Below are positions 1 through 8,975 of a stretch of DNA of 64,000 bases, one piece after another. The position numbers and the translations under genes are program-made. Each line of letters begins with the position of its first letter. Within the stretch, counting starts at the first letter, position 1. This DNA is from Bin34 sp963422415 (lineage in GTDB: Bacteria > Chloroflexota > Anaerolineae > Caldilineales > Caldilineaceae). The stretch spans positions 1,240,001 to 1,304,000 of the forward strand of contig OY729430.1 of the NCBI GenBank assembly GCA_963422415.1, written 5' to 3'. The notes under the pieces were generated by a model. The model saw nothing but the letters and a program-made list of their open reading frames with translations. It was not told the DNA's origin and did no database searches.

Positions 1-1188
1 TATTCCAACAATATCGCCAACGGGGTGCTTCATCCCCTAGACGATCTGTTGCTGGAACATGCCCCTGGGCTGTGGGCCAGCATGCCGCCCACCACGTGGG
101 AAGCCGCTCGCGTCAAGGGAAACATTTATGGAGTCATCAACCAGCAGATATTTCCCAAGCCTTGGGGTGTCCATCCGCGCAAGGATCTCATGGACAAGTA
201 CGGATTCAGCTTGGACAGCGTGGAAAAATTCGAGGACATGGAGCCTTGGCTGGCGGATGTGCGTGATGGCGAGGGCATCACGCCGGTGTTCGCCAATGAC
301 GACTCGGGCACTTCCCTGTGGCGGTCCCAGTATTGGGGCTATGATCCCATTGACGACGGGATCCGCGTGATCGCGGTGCAGGCCGATGACGAGTCCATGA
401 CGGTAGTCAACTCCTTTGGCACCGCCGAATTCCAGGCGGCCTCGAATCTGGCCCGCCGCTGGATCGCCGAGGGATTCTTCCCTGCGGAACCGGCTCCACA
501 GAGCGACGCCCGGGCCGCGTTCCGGGCTGGCCTGTTTGCCATGGGCTATCACGTGGAAAAGCCAGGCAACGATGTAGAGGCCCAAGTGGCGTATGGCTAC
601 GAGTTCCTGTCCAAGAACCTGACCAATCCCCTGATATTGGATACGGCTGGAGCCACCGCCACGCTCAACGCCATCTGCGCCACATCACGGAATCCGGCCA
701 AGGCCATGCAGGTCTTGGAGGAGTTCAACACCAATGTCGAGTTGTACAACCTGTTTGCGCGCGGCATCCAAGGGGAGCATTGGGTCTGGGCTGACGAGGC
801 CAATCAGGTCATCGCCTATCCCGAAGGCGTCACGGCGGAGACCAGCTCCTACAATCCCAATACGGATTGGATGTTCGGCAATCAGTTCAACGCCTACTAC
901 CGCGACCACAAGCAGGTGGGGGCATGGGAAGCCACGAAGATCATGAACGACACGGCCATGCCCTCTGTCGCGCTCGGCTTTGTGGTGGACCGCGAACCCA
1001 TCACCACGGAGATTGCCCAGGTGGTGGCCGTCTGGGAGGAACATGTACAACCCGTGGAATGGGGCTGGAACGAATACGCCGAAAAGGCGCCGGAAGTCCT
1101 GGAGATGCTGGACGAAGCCGGGGCACAGGTCATCATTGACGAAGTACAGCGGCAGCTCAACGAGTGGGCCTTGGAAAACAAGCGCTAG
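1..1188 (+). CDS. ABC transporter sugar-binding protein, left-truncated
   Basis: The frame is open from base 1, so the signal peptide and first domain lie outside the window and about 395 C-terminal residues are visible. The product looks like a family 1 extracellular solute-binding lipoprotein of the kind that captures oligosaccharides for an ABC importer. Supporting features are the hinge-like stretch IYGVINQQIF near base 127 and the C-terminal segment TDWMFGNQFNAYY (about bases 862-900), which resembles the DUF3502 domain at the end of LipO-type binding proteins. It ends with TAG at 1186-1188 and a strong hairpin follows at 1225-1256, so it is probably the last gene of an operon whose permeases lie to the left. 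The substrate cannot be read from the sequence. Confidence 0.8.
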   Translation, partial: YSNNIANGVLHPLDDLLLEHAPGLWASMPPTTWEAARVKGNIYGVINQQIFPKPWGVHPRKDLMDKYGFSLDSVEKFEDMEPWLADVRDGEGITPVFANDDSGTSLWRSQYWGYDPIDDGIRVIAVQADDESMTVVNSFGTAEFQAASNLARRWIAEGFFPAEPAPQSDARAAFRAGLFAMGYHVEKPGNDVEAQVAYGYEFLSKNLTNPLILDTAGATATLNAICATSRNPAKAMQVLEEFNTNVELYNLFARGIQGEHWVWADEANQVIAYPEGVTAETSSYNPNTDWMFGNQFNAYYRDHKQVGAWEATKIMNDTAMPSVALGFVVDREPITTEIAQVVAVWEEHVQPVEWGWNEYAEKAPEVLEMLDEAGAQVIIDEVQRQLNEWALENKR

Positions 1189-1224
1189 CGGCCAAGTCCC
1201 AGCCATCCCGCCCCAATGTCATGG

Positions 1225-1256
1225 GCAGGGGTCCGATCGGCAAGTCGGACCCCTGC
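1225..1256 (+). terminator. GC-rich hairpin after the binding-protein gene
   Basis: A perfect 12-bp inverted repeat, GCAGGGGTCCGA (1225-1236) and TCGGACCCCTGC (1245-1256), encloses an 8-nt loop and lies 37 bases after the stop codon. The sequence after it (TTGACGCTCTTCCC) is only partly T-rich, so this is a candidate rather than a textbook intrinsic terminator. It could also act as an RNA 3'-end stabiliser. Confidence 0.6.
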
Positions 1257-1343
1257 TTGACGCTCTTCCCTCGATAGTTACGGCTACACTATGCGGATTG
1301 CGGATTCCGTGTAGCGTTGCAACTGACCAAAACGGGTCCCATC

Positions 1344-2024
1344 ATGGGCCAGCAAGAAAGATTTGCAATCCACTTGACCCAAGAGACCTCTCCACTTGTC
1401 TCCGCCGTGTTGCTGGCGGCTGGAGAATCCCGACGCATGGGCCAGATGAAGGCTCTCTTGGACTGGCAGGGGATGCCTCTGATTGTGCATCAGGTGCGCA
1501 CTCTGCTGCAGGCGGGGGCCAGTGACGTAGTGGCGGTGCTGGGACACCAGGCACAGGAGTTACAGTCCGTTCTGGCGCAGTGGAAACTGTCTGAAGAGGG
1601 TTCGCGTTTTCGCTGGGTCGTGAACGAAGACTACCGTAGTGGCAAAATTGCTTCCCTGCAAGCCGGGCTGCAGGGTGTGCGGGATTCCCGAAAAGCGGGT
1701 CCCATTCTGATTCTCAACGTGGATCAACCGCGCAGCGTCAAGACCATTGACCAAGTGCTGCATGCACATGCATTGGGAGTGCGCCGGGGTGTGCTCTTTA
1801 CGATTCCCACCTGCGGCGGCAGGGGAGGACACCCCATCGTTTTGGAACGAGGATTGATACCGGAAACGCTGGCGCTCCCTCGTGACTCAATGGGCCTGAG
1901 ACTTGTCCGTGCAAGGCACTGGGCACAGGTACAGAGGGTGGAACTGGGCAACGGAGAACTATTGTGGGATGTGAACACACCCACGGAATATCGGGGGGCA
2001 TTGGCGGCCCAGTCCAACCGCTGA
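1344..2024 (+). CDS. MobA/MocA-like nucleotidyltransferase
   Basis: This 226-residue protein belongs to the NTP-transferase (MobA-like) superfamily. Those enzymes move a nucleotide onto molybdopterin or a related acceptor. The N-terminal nucleotide loop LLAAGESRRMGQMKALL is at about residues 23-39, the metal-binding acidic motif NVDQPR is mid-protein, and GRGGHPIVL follows. NxDQPR and GHP are typical of the MocA (CTP:molybdopterin cytidylyltransferase) branch, though other sugar and alcohol nucleotidyltransferases share them. I chose ATG 1344; a TTG at 1317 would add nine residues. A molybdenum-hydroxylase FAD subunit lies at the far right of the window, so a role in its cofactor is possible but unproven. 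It converges on the isomerase gene ending at 2075. Confidence 0.75.
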   Translation: MGQQERFAIHLTQETSPLVSAVLLAAGESRRMGQMKALLDWQGMPLIVHQVRTLLQAGASDVVAVLGHQAQELQSVLAQWKLSEEGSRFRWVVNEDYRSGKIASLQAGLQGVRDSRKAGPILILNVDQPRSVKTIDQVLHAHALGVRRGVLFTIPTCGGRGGHPIVLERGLIPETLALPRDSMGLRLVRARHWAQVQRVELGNGELLWDVNTPTEYRGALAAQSNR

Positions 2025-2074
2025 CGGGCCAGAGACACGGGTATAACTCCCTCCATTCGGGCGCTGGGCCGAGA

Positions 2075-2917
2075 CTACTGGATGGATTTCCATGCCTCCC
2101 GTGCCATCTTGACACTCAAGGGCATGGCCGTCGCCGCGGCCTCCTGTCCTTCCATCTCTATGGATACATAGCCGGAGAAACCGGCATCCCGCAGCAACCG
2201 AAAGACGCGGGCATAGTCCAGGTCCAGACTGTACCAAGAACCGCCCCCCGGATAGGTCTTCATGTGAGTCAGTTGCACATGGGGGGCGATTTGCCGCATG
2301 GCCCCGTACATGTCGTCCTCGAACAGGAAGTTTCCCATGTCTAGGATGGCCCCCAGCCAAGGGGAATCGAGGGTCTCAATGATCCGGTTCATGTCCTGGG
2401 CGAACGTGGTCAGACCCCAGTGGTTTTCCAACAGGAGCGTGACCCCACTCCGCGCGGCGTGATCCAGACATTGGGAAATGCAGTCGCAAACCCAGGCGAA
2501 CCCTTCCTCTTGCGTATGGCCTGCCCAAGGCTCTACCCAACCGCGTGCCTGCACCAAGTCGTCAAAACTTCCTTCCTTGCGCCAGCTGCCGGAATTCACG
2601 CGGATGGAGGGAATGCCCATGGCGTGCGCCAGATCGATGCAATGGAGCGTGTGAGCCACGTTCCGCTGCCGCTCTTCCGGATCCGCCCACAGAAAATCCT
2701 GGTGAATGGACAGGTTGTACAGGCTCAGCCCCAATTGGAAGGCGCGCCGCTTGAGCCCTTGCAGGTAGTCGTTGCGCTCGCTCTCCAACTGCTGGTGCAG
2801 AATCTCCACTCCATGCAGCCCCAGCTCGTGGGCCGCCTCCAGCACCGGATCGATGGGAAACCGTTCCGGTGTAAAGTGCCAGTAGGAATAGGTGGAGACG
2901 CCCAGACGCAATTCCAT
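2075..2917 (-). CDS. Sugar phosphate isomerase/epimerase (TIM barrel)
   Basis: The 280-residue protein starts MELRLGVSTYSYWHF and belongs to the xylose-isomerase-like TIM-barrel superfamily (AP endonuclease 2 fold). These enzymes isomerise or epimerise sugars, keto-sugars or inositols using a divalent metal held by Glu, Asp and His. Candidate ligands are in LLLENHWGL, ILDMGN, THMKTYPGG and the final SIEMEG. An AAGGAAG ribosome site precedes ATG 2917; the longer open frame upstream overlaps the neighbouring oxidoreductase and is not needed. It is the last gene of the minus-strand sugar operon and starts five bases after that oxidoreductase ends, so it probably works on the same substrate. Confidence 0.8.
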   Translation of the reverse strand: MELRLGVSTYSYWHFTPERFPIDPVLEAAHELGLHGVEILHQQLESERNDYLQGLKRRAFQLGLSLYNLSIHQDFLWADPEERQRNVAHTLHCIDLAHAMGIPSIRVNSGSWRKEGSFDDLVQARGWVEPWAGHTQEEGFAWVCDCISQCLDHAARSGVTLLLENHWGLTTFAQDMNRIIETLDSPWLGAILDMGNFLFEDDMYGAMRQIAPHVQLTHMKTYPGGGSWYSLDLDYARVFRLLRDAGFSGYVSIEMEGQEAAATAMPLSVKMAREAWKSIQ

Positions 2918-2921
2918 GTCT

Positions 2922-3941
2922 TCAATCTTCCTTTCTCTTTCTTGGACAGGGCGGCAACGAAACGGGAAGATTGGTCCGCGCCGATTGGTAGGCAGCCAAG
3001 GCCACGCGCAGGGCTTGCATTCCATCGTAACCGGAGATGGAAGGCTCCCGTCCAGACCGAATCATGTCAACGAAGTCTTGAATCAGGCCCAGATCCGGAC
3101 TGGCGCCCCAAGGTTGCATATGCGTGCGTCCCGTATCTTCACTGGTCAGGGTCAGGGCTTGCCCAAAGGCATCCACTGCCAGAACGCCTTCCGCCCCCAC
3201 TATGTCCAGAGTCACATTGCCCCAGATCCGATATCCGGGTGGACGTGACCAACTGGTGTCCAGAGTGCCATAGATGCCGTTGGCCAGTTGGAAGGAAAGC
3301 AGTCCTGTGTCGTCAATGCCCAGTCCCGGGTGCAACAGGCTCTGGCCGATCTCCGCATAGACCTCTGTCACTTCAGTGTCCCAGAACCAGCGCAACAGAT
3401 CAATGACATGCACGGTGTGGTCCATCACGGCTCCGCCACCCGATAGGGCAGCGTTCACAAACCAGCCACCGGGCATGGAACCCTGATTGGTGCAGGCGGC
3501 ACTGTATACGACACCTAGGTCTCCTTGGTCCAGAATGCGTTTGGCCTCGACAATGGCCGGGGCGAAACGCACGGGGAAGGCAATCTGCAGACGTGCGTCG
3601 GTGCGCTGACAAATCTCCAACATGGCCAGCCCATCCGACTCCGTAGTGGCTATGGGCTTCTCACAAAGAATGCAAGGCACGTGGGGCGCCGCCATCTCCA
3701 CGTGTTGACGATGGTGTGCGTTGGTAGAGCAGATGATCACCCCGTCCAGATCTCGGATCAACAGCGATTTCAGATCGGTATGTATGGAAACGTCAAACTG
3801 GCGCGCGACCCGTTCCAAGACACCCGGCTCGGCATCCCAGACGCCTGCGACTTCCACGTCGGGGATCCGTTGCAGACATTTCAGATAGGAGAAAGCGTGG
3901 TCATGGGCCAAGCTGCAGAGTCCGATGCGGACCGTCGTCAT
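2922..3941 (-). CDS. Gfo/Idh/MocA family oxidoreductase
   Basis: A 339-residue NAD(P)-dependent sugar or polyol dehydrogenase. The start MTTVRIGLCSLAHDHAFSY carries a Rossmann fold in which the usual GxGxxG loop is replaced by CSLAHDH, a variant seen in some members. The catalytic-lysine motif CEKPIATTE is present, and the C-terminal dimerisation and substrate domain contains GGGAVMDHTVHVIDLLRWFW. ATG 3941 is preceded by an excellent AGGAGG site, and only one base separates it from the stop of the upstream paralogue. Two consecutive family members in one operon are often paired in inositol or keto-sugar pathways. The substrate is unknown. Confidence 0.85.
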   Translation of the reverse strand: MTTVRIGLCSLAHDHAFSYLKCLQRIPDVEVAGVWDAEPGVLERVARQFDVSIHTDLKSLLIRDLDGVIICSTNAHHRQHVEMAAPHVPCILCEKPIATTESDGLAMLEICQRTDARLQIAFPVRFAPAIVEAKRILDQGDLGVVYSAACTNQGSMPGGWFVNAALSGGGAVMDHTVHVIDLLRWFWDTEVTEVYAEIGQSLLHPGLGIDDTGLLSFQLANGIYGTLDTSWSRPPGYRIWGNVTLDIVGAEGVLAVDAFGQALTLTSEDTGRTHMQPWGASPDLGLIQDFVDMIRSGREPSISGYDGMQALRVALAAYQSARTNLPVSLPPCPRKRKED

Positions 3942-3942
3942 C

Positions 3943-4950
3943 CTACCTCCTGAATTTCGCCATATGCACCGGTCGGCCCGTACGGATGGAGTGCAGCGCG
4001 GCCTCGGCAATCTTGACGGCCATCAAGCCATCGACAGGTGACACACGGAAGGGCTCCCCCGATTCAAGACACTGGACAAAGTGAGACAGTTCCGCATGCC
4101 AAGGATGATCCTGACCAGGGTAGGGGGTCAACTTGCGGACTCCGCCCGTACCCACCGTGGCCATTTCCAAAGGATCCTTGTCTCGGGAATCCCATTCCAC
4201 GATGCCTTGGGTCCCCGCTATTTCCAGGTGAGTGCGCGAAAGTCCCTGCTTGTGTGCCCAACTGGCCTCGATGTGTCCAATCGCACCGGATGCGAAGCGC
4301 AGCACGATCAGGGCATGGTCGGTCTGCGGAATGCCGGCGTCCCAGAGTCCACGGGCAAAGACTCGCTCCACTTCACCAAGGCACCACCGTTGATAGTCGA
4401 TATCATGGATGGCCACGTCCAAGACCACCCCCCCGCTCCGCGGTAAATCCCCGTATGGCTGTGCCGCCTCATGGTGACCGCCCCCCGGAAAGCCAAAGGC
4501 CCGCACCGTCCGGATAGTAGCCGGCTTTCCCAACTGGCCCGAGAGCAACGTCTCCCGGGCAGCCACGAACTGGGGGAAGAAGCGCACGACGTGAGCCACG
4601 AACAGCCTGACTTCGGCATTTTTGCAGTATGCCACGATTTCCTCACAGTCAGCGACCGTGCGGGCCAGGGGTTTCTCGCACACAATGGCCTTGCCCCGAT
4701 CTGCCGCGGCCCACACCACATCCCTGTGGTGTTGGACACTGGTGCAGATATCCACGATATCGCAGTCCGCCAACAGGTCTTCCAGAGAGTCAAAGATGGC
4801 GCCGCCCCATGTCTGGGCGGCCCGCAGGGCGGCGGCGGGCACCACGTCGAACCAGCCCTGCAGCCGGACCGGCAAGTCGGACCAGCACTGGCCGTGTATC
4901 TGGGCAATGTTGCCCGCCCCTACAATCCCGACCTTCCACATCATTGCCAT
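3943..4950 (-). CDS. Gfo/Idh/MocA family oxidoreductase
   Basis: A 335-residue NAD(P)-dependent dehydrogenase. It has a classical Rossmann loop (KVGIVGAGNIAQIHG), the catalytic EKP motif (IVCEKPLARTVADCE) and the dimer-forming beta-sheet domain (GGVVLDVAIHDIDYQRW). Three possible ATG starts lie within nine bases (4950, 4944, 4941), and the longest is given. It sits between the inner permease gene (35 bases upstream) and a second oxidoreductase. This placement makes it a likely first or second step in breaking down whatever the ABC importer brings in. It is not closely similar to its neighbour, so the pair probably performs different steps. Confidence 0.85.
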   Translation of the reverse strand: MAMMWKVGIVGAGNIAQIHGQCWSDLPVRLQGWFDVVPAAALRAAQTWGGAIFDSLEDLLADCDIVDICTSVQHHRDVVWAAADRGKAIVCEKPLARTVADCEEIVAYCKNAEVRLFVAHVVRFFPQFVAARETLLSGQLGKPATIRTVRAFGFPGGGHHEAAQPYGDLPRSGGVVLDVAIHDIDYQRWCLGEVERVFARGLWDAGIPQTDHALIVLRFASGAIGHIEASWAHKQGLSRTHLEIAGTQGIVEWDSRDKDPLEMATVGTGGVRKLTPYPGQDHPWHAELSHFVQCLESGEPFRVSPVDGLMAVKIAEAALHSIRTGRPVHMAKFRR

Positions 4951-4984
4951 GCCTGACTGCGGGCAGACGCTCTGTCCCGATCCC

Positions 4985-5854
4985 TTATCCCTTGAGGCCG
5001 GTCATGGCCACGCCTTCGATGAAGTTGCGTTGCATAAGCAGGAAGATGATCAATACCGGCAGGAACATCACGGCGGCTCCCGCCATTTGCAGATGTGTCT
5101 GAGAAATGTACTGTTCGGTAAAGCGGGACATGGCGATGGGCAACGTCCATTTCTCTTTGCTGTTAAGAACGATCAAGGGCCACAGGAAGTCGTCCCAGGC
5201 GGCGAGAAAGGTGAAGATGGTCAGGGCCGCAATGGCCGGCTTGCTCAGCGGCAGCATGATACGGGCGTAGATGAAGGGTTCTGGAGCCCCGTCAATCCGG
5301 GCCGCCTCCAGCAGCGACTTGGGTATGCCCAGCATGAACTGACGCATCAGAAAGATCCCGAAAGGCGTTACCAAGGCCGGTACGATCAATCCCGCGTAGG
5401 TGTTCACGATGCCCATCCGCGCCATCATGATGAAGAGCGGAATCATGATGACCTGGAACGGGATCATCAAGGTGGACAGAATTACGATGAAGATCACGGT
5501 CCGTCCCGGAAATTCATAGCGGGCGAAGGCAAATCCAGCCATGGTGCTGGTCAGAAGTTGCGCCACCGTGATGGTGATCGCGATGAAGGCGCTGTTCAGG
5601 GCGAAGCGCCAGAAGCCTATCTCGAACCAGACTTCCCGAAAATTGGCTATGGAATATTTCTGGGGTGCAAACCACACCGGCGGCACCTTGATGACTTCCG
5701 ACAGAGGCATCAGGGAGGCGGACAGCATCCAAACCAACGGCAGGAGCATCCACACTCCCCCCGCCAGCAACACCACCAGCCCGGCAAATCTACCTGCGAG
5801 GGCCCAAGTGGACGATGCGACCTGGGTCTCGCGGGACGGGGCGGTTACAGCCAT
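4985..5854 (-). CDS. Carbohydrate ABC transporter permease, MalG type
   Basis: An inner-membrane subunit of 289 residues with six predicted membrane segments; the first is near residues 24-46 (LVVLLAGGVWMLLPLVWML). The cytoplasmic EAA loop that docks the ATPase reads EAARIDGAPEPFIYARIMLP, and the family-typical AAWDDFLWPLIVL and C-terminal EGVAMTGLKG are present. MalG-type proteins pair with a MalF-type permease, here the gene immediately upstream at nine bases spacing. No ATPase gene is in this operon, so a shared MsmK/UgpC-like ATPase encoded elsewhere would be needed; that is known for the family and inferred here. Confidence 0.9.
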   Translation of the reverse strand: MAVTAPSRETQVASSTWALAGRFAGLVVLLAGGVWMLLPLVWMLSASLMPLSEVIKVPPVWFAPQKYSIANFREVWFEIGFWRFALNSAFIAITITVAQLLTSTMAGFAFARYEFPGRTVIFIVILSTLMIPFQVIMIPLFIMMARMGIVNTYAGLIVPALVTPFGIFLMRQFMLGIPKSLLEAARIDGAPEPFIYARIMLPLSKPAIAALTIFTFLAAWDDFLWPLIVLNSKEKWTLPIAMSRFTEQYISQTHLQMAGAAVMFLPVLIIFLLMQRNFIEGVAMTGLKG

Positions 5855-5863
5855 GGCGTCGGT

Positions 5864-6778
5864 CTATCCATATTCGAACTCGCGCTGTGTCAGTCGCAAC
5901 TGCACCAACGTGATGGTCAGAATGAGGGCAAACAGGATGAAGGCCAAAGTGGCGCCGTACCCTAGGTTGGTGTAACGGAAGGCGGTGGCGTAAATGTGGT
6001 ACACCATGACGCGGGTCGAGTTGATGGGTCCCCCTGCCTCCCCGGACTGGGTGGTCATGATCACGGCCGGCGTGAATACCTGCAGGGATCCAATCACGCC
6101 CGTCACGGTGACAAAGACCACAGTGGGGTTCAACAGCGGAAACGTGATGTGCCGAAAGCCTTGCCAATGATTGGCCCCGTCAATCTTGGCGGCGTCGTAC
6201 AGTTCCCGCGGGATGCCCTGCAGCCCCGCCAGGAAGATCACCATGCTGAAACCCAGGCCCTTCCAGATGGCCACGATCATGATCGCCGGCAAGGCCCAGC
6301 GGGGAGAGCCCAGCCATTTGGGACCTTCAATCTGAAACCAGGCGAGAAATTCGTTGACCAGTCCCCAACGGGGCTCGAACATCCAGATCCAGACAAAGGA
6401 GACGGCCACCCAGGAAGTAATGACCGGAATGAAGTAGATTGTGCGCAGGGTGGTGCGCAGCGGCAGCCGGTCCTGATTCATGATCAGGGCCAACCCCAAG
6501 GCCAGACCCATCCCTATGGGCACCACCCCTATAGTGTAGTAGAGCGTGTTGCGCAGACTCTGGAGGGTCAACGAGTCTCGAAAGGCCTCCACATAGTTTG
6601 TGAAGCCAATCAGGGGGAAGTCGCGCGGGATCAGACTCCAGTCGTGCAGGCTGATGTAGAACGCGAAAAGAATGGGAAACACGATCAGGGCCAGCAGAAA
6701 GAAAAGGGCCGGTCCCAGGAAGGTGTAGGCCCACAGGATTTCCCGCCGCTGCAGGCGACTGATGGGGATTCTTGCCAT
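5864..6778 (-). CDS. Sugar ABC transporter permease, MalF type
   Basis: A 304-residue inner-membrane permease of the CUT1 class. It has a hydrophobic first segment after the basic start (MARIPISRLQRREILWAY), a typical ISLHDWSL periplasmic motif and the ATPase-docking EAA loop ELYDAAKIDGANHWQGFRHI. It forms the channel with the MalG-type protein encoded nine bases downstream and receives sugar from the lipoprotein encoded 92 bases upstream. Length and motif order are normal for the family. Confidence 0.9.
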   Translation of the reverse strand: MARIPISRLQRREILWAYTFLGPALFFLLALIVFPILFAFYISLHDWSLIPRDFPLIGFTNYVEAFRDSLTLQSLRNTLYYTIGVVPIGMGLALGLALIMNQDRLPLRTTLRTIYFIPVITSWVAVSFVWIWMFEPRWGLVNEFLAWFQIEGPKWLGSPRWALPAIMIVAIWKGLGFSMVIFLAGLQGIPRELYDAAKIDGANHWQGFRHITFPLLNPTVVFVTVTGVIGSLQVFTPAVIMTTQSGEAGGPINSTRVMVYHIYATAFRYTNLGYGATLAFILFALILTITLVQLRLTQREFEYG

Positions 6779-6870
6779 ACCAAATCAGGCGGTGCGCTTC
6801 CCACCGTTTCCGTGCAGGGACGGATTCACCGTTTCCGTCCCTGCATTGCTCTCTGTGCCGTGGCAAATCG

Positions 6871-8190
6871 CTAGATCGTGTGAGCCGCGATCACGCCGTT
6901 CAGGTTTTCCACCATGGTATCAAAGGATGTGGCGGGATCCTCGCCGCCAATGACGACACGGTCGCGGCCATCCCCCAATTCCTTAACCCACTCGGCCCAG
7001 CCGACCCATTCCCATGGGGTGGCATATTCTAGCGAGTCGAGGCAGATCTCGGCGTTGGCGTTGGGCCGGAACTGCGCGTCTTGGCCCAGACCCTGGATAC
7101 TGGGCAGGTCGCCTGCCACGTCATTCCATATGATTTGTGCATCCTGGTTGGTGCAGTGGTGCACCCATTGCCAGCCGACTTCCGCGTCCGGCACCCATTT
7201 GCCTACCACCCACATCCAATGGGAGCCGGCAGTGTAGAGCTCCTGTCCCGCGGAGCGGACAGGGAACGGCACGATGGTGTATTCCAGGTCCGGGGCCTGT
7301 TGAGCCAGAGACCCGCGGCTGACCGGATGCCCGATTTGGCTGGCGGCCCGTCCCAAGGCAAATCGATCCTGACCCTGCAGGAACGAGTTGTCGTCAGCGG
7401 TGCCGGAGAGATCGCAGAACCATGTAAAGGTCTGCAGGATTTCCGGATGGTCATGCCACACCAATTGGTTGGTGCTTTCATCCACCCAGAGCTGCCCATC
7501 TCGCTCCCGCTGCAGAAACTGCTGGTACAGAATGGTTTGGAAGGCGCTGTAGTAGTTAGTGTTGATGCCGATCTGATCGTCATCGCCTCCATCCAGCTTG
7601 GTCAAGGCCACGGCTTGGTCATACATGTCGCTCAAGTCCGCGTATGGCTGCGTGGGATCAAGATCTGCGGCTTCATACAGGGCATTGTTGCGATACATTA
7701 CCAGAGTCTGCACATCCAGGGGCAAGCCGTAATATTCGCCGCCCTTGGCGCCGCGGGCGACGGTCCAAGGCAGATAGCTCTCCGCGATCTGGCTGGGGGT
7801 GATGACGGACTCGGATACGGGCAGGAGACTGTCGCCGGCAATGTACTCCTCGACCAGTCCCATAGGGATCTGGAAGATATCGGGGGCGGAGCCGGATCCG
7901 CCGGCGATGCCGGCGGCCAGCTTGCCCCAGTATTCGGCCCATGGAATCGACTGGAAGTCGATGGTCACGTTGGGGTTGTCCCCTTCGAAATTCTCCTTGA
8001 ACGCCTCTACCGCCGCCGCACGTCCCGCGGAATGGTGCTGCCAATGGCTCAGGACTACGTCCTCCACGACAGTGGCGCCTGGCGCGGCCGGTGCCGGCGC
8101 CACGGCGCAGGCCGCCGCCGTAAGGGCCGCTGCGCTCGCGGCCCCGGAAAGAGCCAGAAAACGTCTGCGACTAATTCCCTTCTCAAGCAT
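6871..8190 (-). CDS. Tat-exported sugar-binding lipoprotein (family 1)
   Basis: A 439-residue extracellular binding protein that delivers a carbohydrate to the permeases encoded next in the operon. The start MLEKGISRRRFLALSG has a twin-arginine motif (SRRRFL, residues 7-12), and the lipobox LTAAAC puts the lipidated cysteine at residue 28. A Pro/Ala-rich linker follows, as is usual for binding lipoproteins. The rest looks like a family 1 solute-binding protein (YWGKLAAGIAGGSGSAPDIF, then a Trp- and Asp-rich C-terminal lobe). ATG 8190 has an AGGAG site at suitable spacing; the frame continues upstream but without a credible start. The substrate is unknown; the co-transcribed oxidoreductases and isomerase suggest a sugar or polyol. 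Confidence 0.9.
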   Translation of the reverse strand: MLEKGISRRRFLALSGAASAAALTAAACAVAPAPAAPGATVVEDVVLSHWQHHSAGRAAAVEAFKENFEGDNPNVTIDFQSIPWAEYWGKLAAGIAGGSGSAPDIFQIPMGLVEEYIAGDSLLPVSESVITPSQIAESYLPWTVARGAKGGEYYGLPLDVQTLVMYRNNALYEAADLDPTQPYADLSDMYDQAVALTKLDGGDDDQIGINTNYYSAFQTILYQQFLQRERDGQLWVDESTNQLVWHDHPEILQTFTWFCDLSGTADDNSFLQGQDRFALGRAASQIGHPVSRGSLAQQAPDLEYTIVPFPVRSAGQELYTAGSHWMWVVGKWVPDAEVGWQWVHHCTNQDAQIIWNDVAGDLPSIQGLGQDAQFRPNANAEICLDSLEYATPWEWVGWAEWVKELGDGRDRVVIGGEDPATSFDTMVENLNGVIAAHTI

Positions 8191-8246
8191 GTGATTTACT
8201 CCTGTGACAAAAAATCCAACAATCGACTTGGCGCGGAGGCCAAGGG

Positions 8247-8975
8247 TCAAGCCAACGTGCTGCGCACCGTGCGAGCGGCCACAGCCCAAGCATAGGGCGG
8301 ATCGTCATGATGCACGGATCGATAGGTCGGAATCCAGACCCACCGATCCGTGCCCGCCGTGTTGGCATGGCTGGCATGCAACGTCAAGTCGTGGAACACG
8401 ATGGCGCCCCCCGCGTCCACCGGGACGCTGACGGCACGTTTGTCCTGGGCCTGCCCGGACTCCAACCGATGTCCGAAACCCTTGCCGTCGGCGACATCGG
8501 CGTGTTCCACTTCCTCGAGATGAGAGCCCGGCACGATCTTGAGACACCCGTTTTGCATGGTTGCATCGTCTAGGGCGACCCAGAGGGAAATCTTGTGGCT
8601 GCCCTGCCAGTATGGATAGTCCTGGTGCCATGGACTGCCGGAGTCCGCGTCATGGTCCTTGAAGACGGCTTTGTCACTGAGGAACTCGATATCCGGCCCT
8701 AGAAGGGGGTCCAGCAAATCCAGGATACGGGAGTCGGCCACTGCTTGGCGAAAGCGAGGACTGCGATGGGCGACGCCCACGTACACCCCCACGTTCATCA
8801 TGGCCTGCCAGTCTGCGCCCGCCTCTTGCCGCTCCTTGCGCACTTCCTCTACGACAGCTTGAATCTCGCCTTTCAGGCGGGCGGTTTCCTGGACATCAAA
8901 GAGATGCGGCACGATCAAGTAGCCGTCTTTCTGGAAACGTCGCGCAATTTCAAGATCGGATTGCATCTGTTCCAT
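8247..8975 (-). CDS. Phytanoyl-CoA dioxygenase (PhyH) family protein
   Basis: A 242-residue Fe(II)/2-oxoglutarate-dependent oxygenase of the PhyH family. The double-stranded beta-helix carries the metal-binding HxD at His117-Asp119 (SPWHQDYPYW). The distal histidine is at about 200 (LTLHASHAN), with Arg211 positioned to bind 2-oxoglutarate. Family members hydroxylate acyl-CoAs and many small molecules. Here the gene leads a sugar-transport operon, so it may hydroxylate the imported compound or a derivative; that is inference from position. A second ATG (8966) lies nine bases in. It diverges from the mtaB side across about 430 bases. Confidence 0.85.
   Translation of the reverse strand: MEQMQSDLEIARRFQKDGYLIVPHLFDVQETARLKGEIQAVVEEVRKERQEAGADWQAMMNVGVYVGVAHRSPRFRQAVADSRILDLLDPLLGPDIEFLSDKAVFKDHDADSGSPWHQDYPYWQGSHKISLWVALDDATMQNGCLKIVPGSHLEEVEHADVADGKGFGHRLESGQAQDKRAVSVPVDAGGAIVFHDLTLHASHANTAGTDRWVWIPTYRSVHHDDPPYAWAVAARTVRSTLA

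Noticed and set aside
4622..5965. Plus-strand open frame of about 450 codons opposite the MalG-type permease
   Set aside because: Its product is a His- and Gln-rich mirror of the permease gene with no hydrophobic segments or motifs.
8191..8289. N-terminal extension of the sugar-binding protein
   Set aside because: The twin-arginine signal begins at ATG 8190 behind a good AGGAG site. The extension would bury the signal peptide and overlaps the upstream gene.
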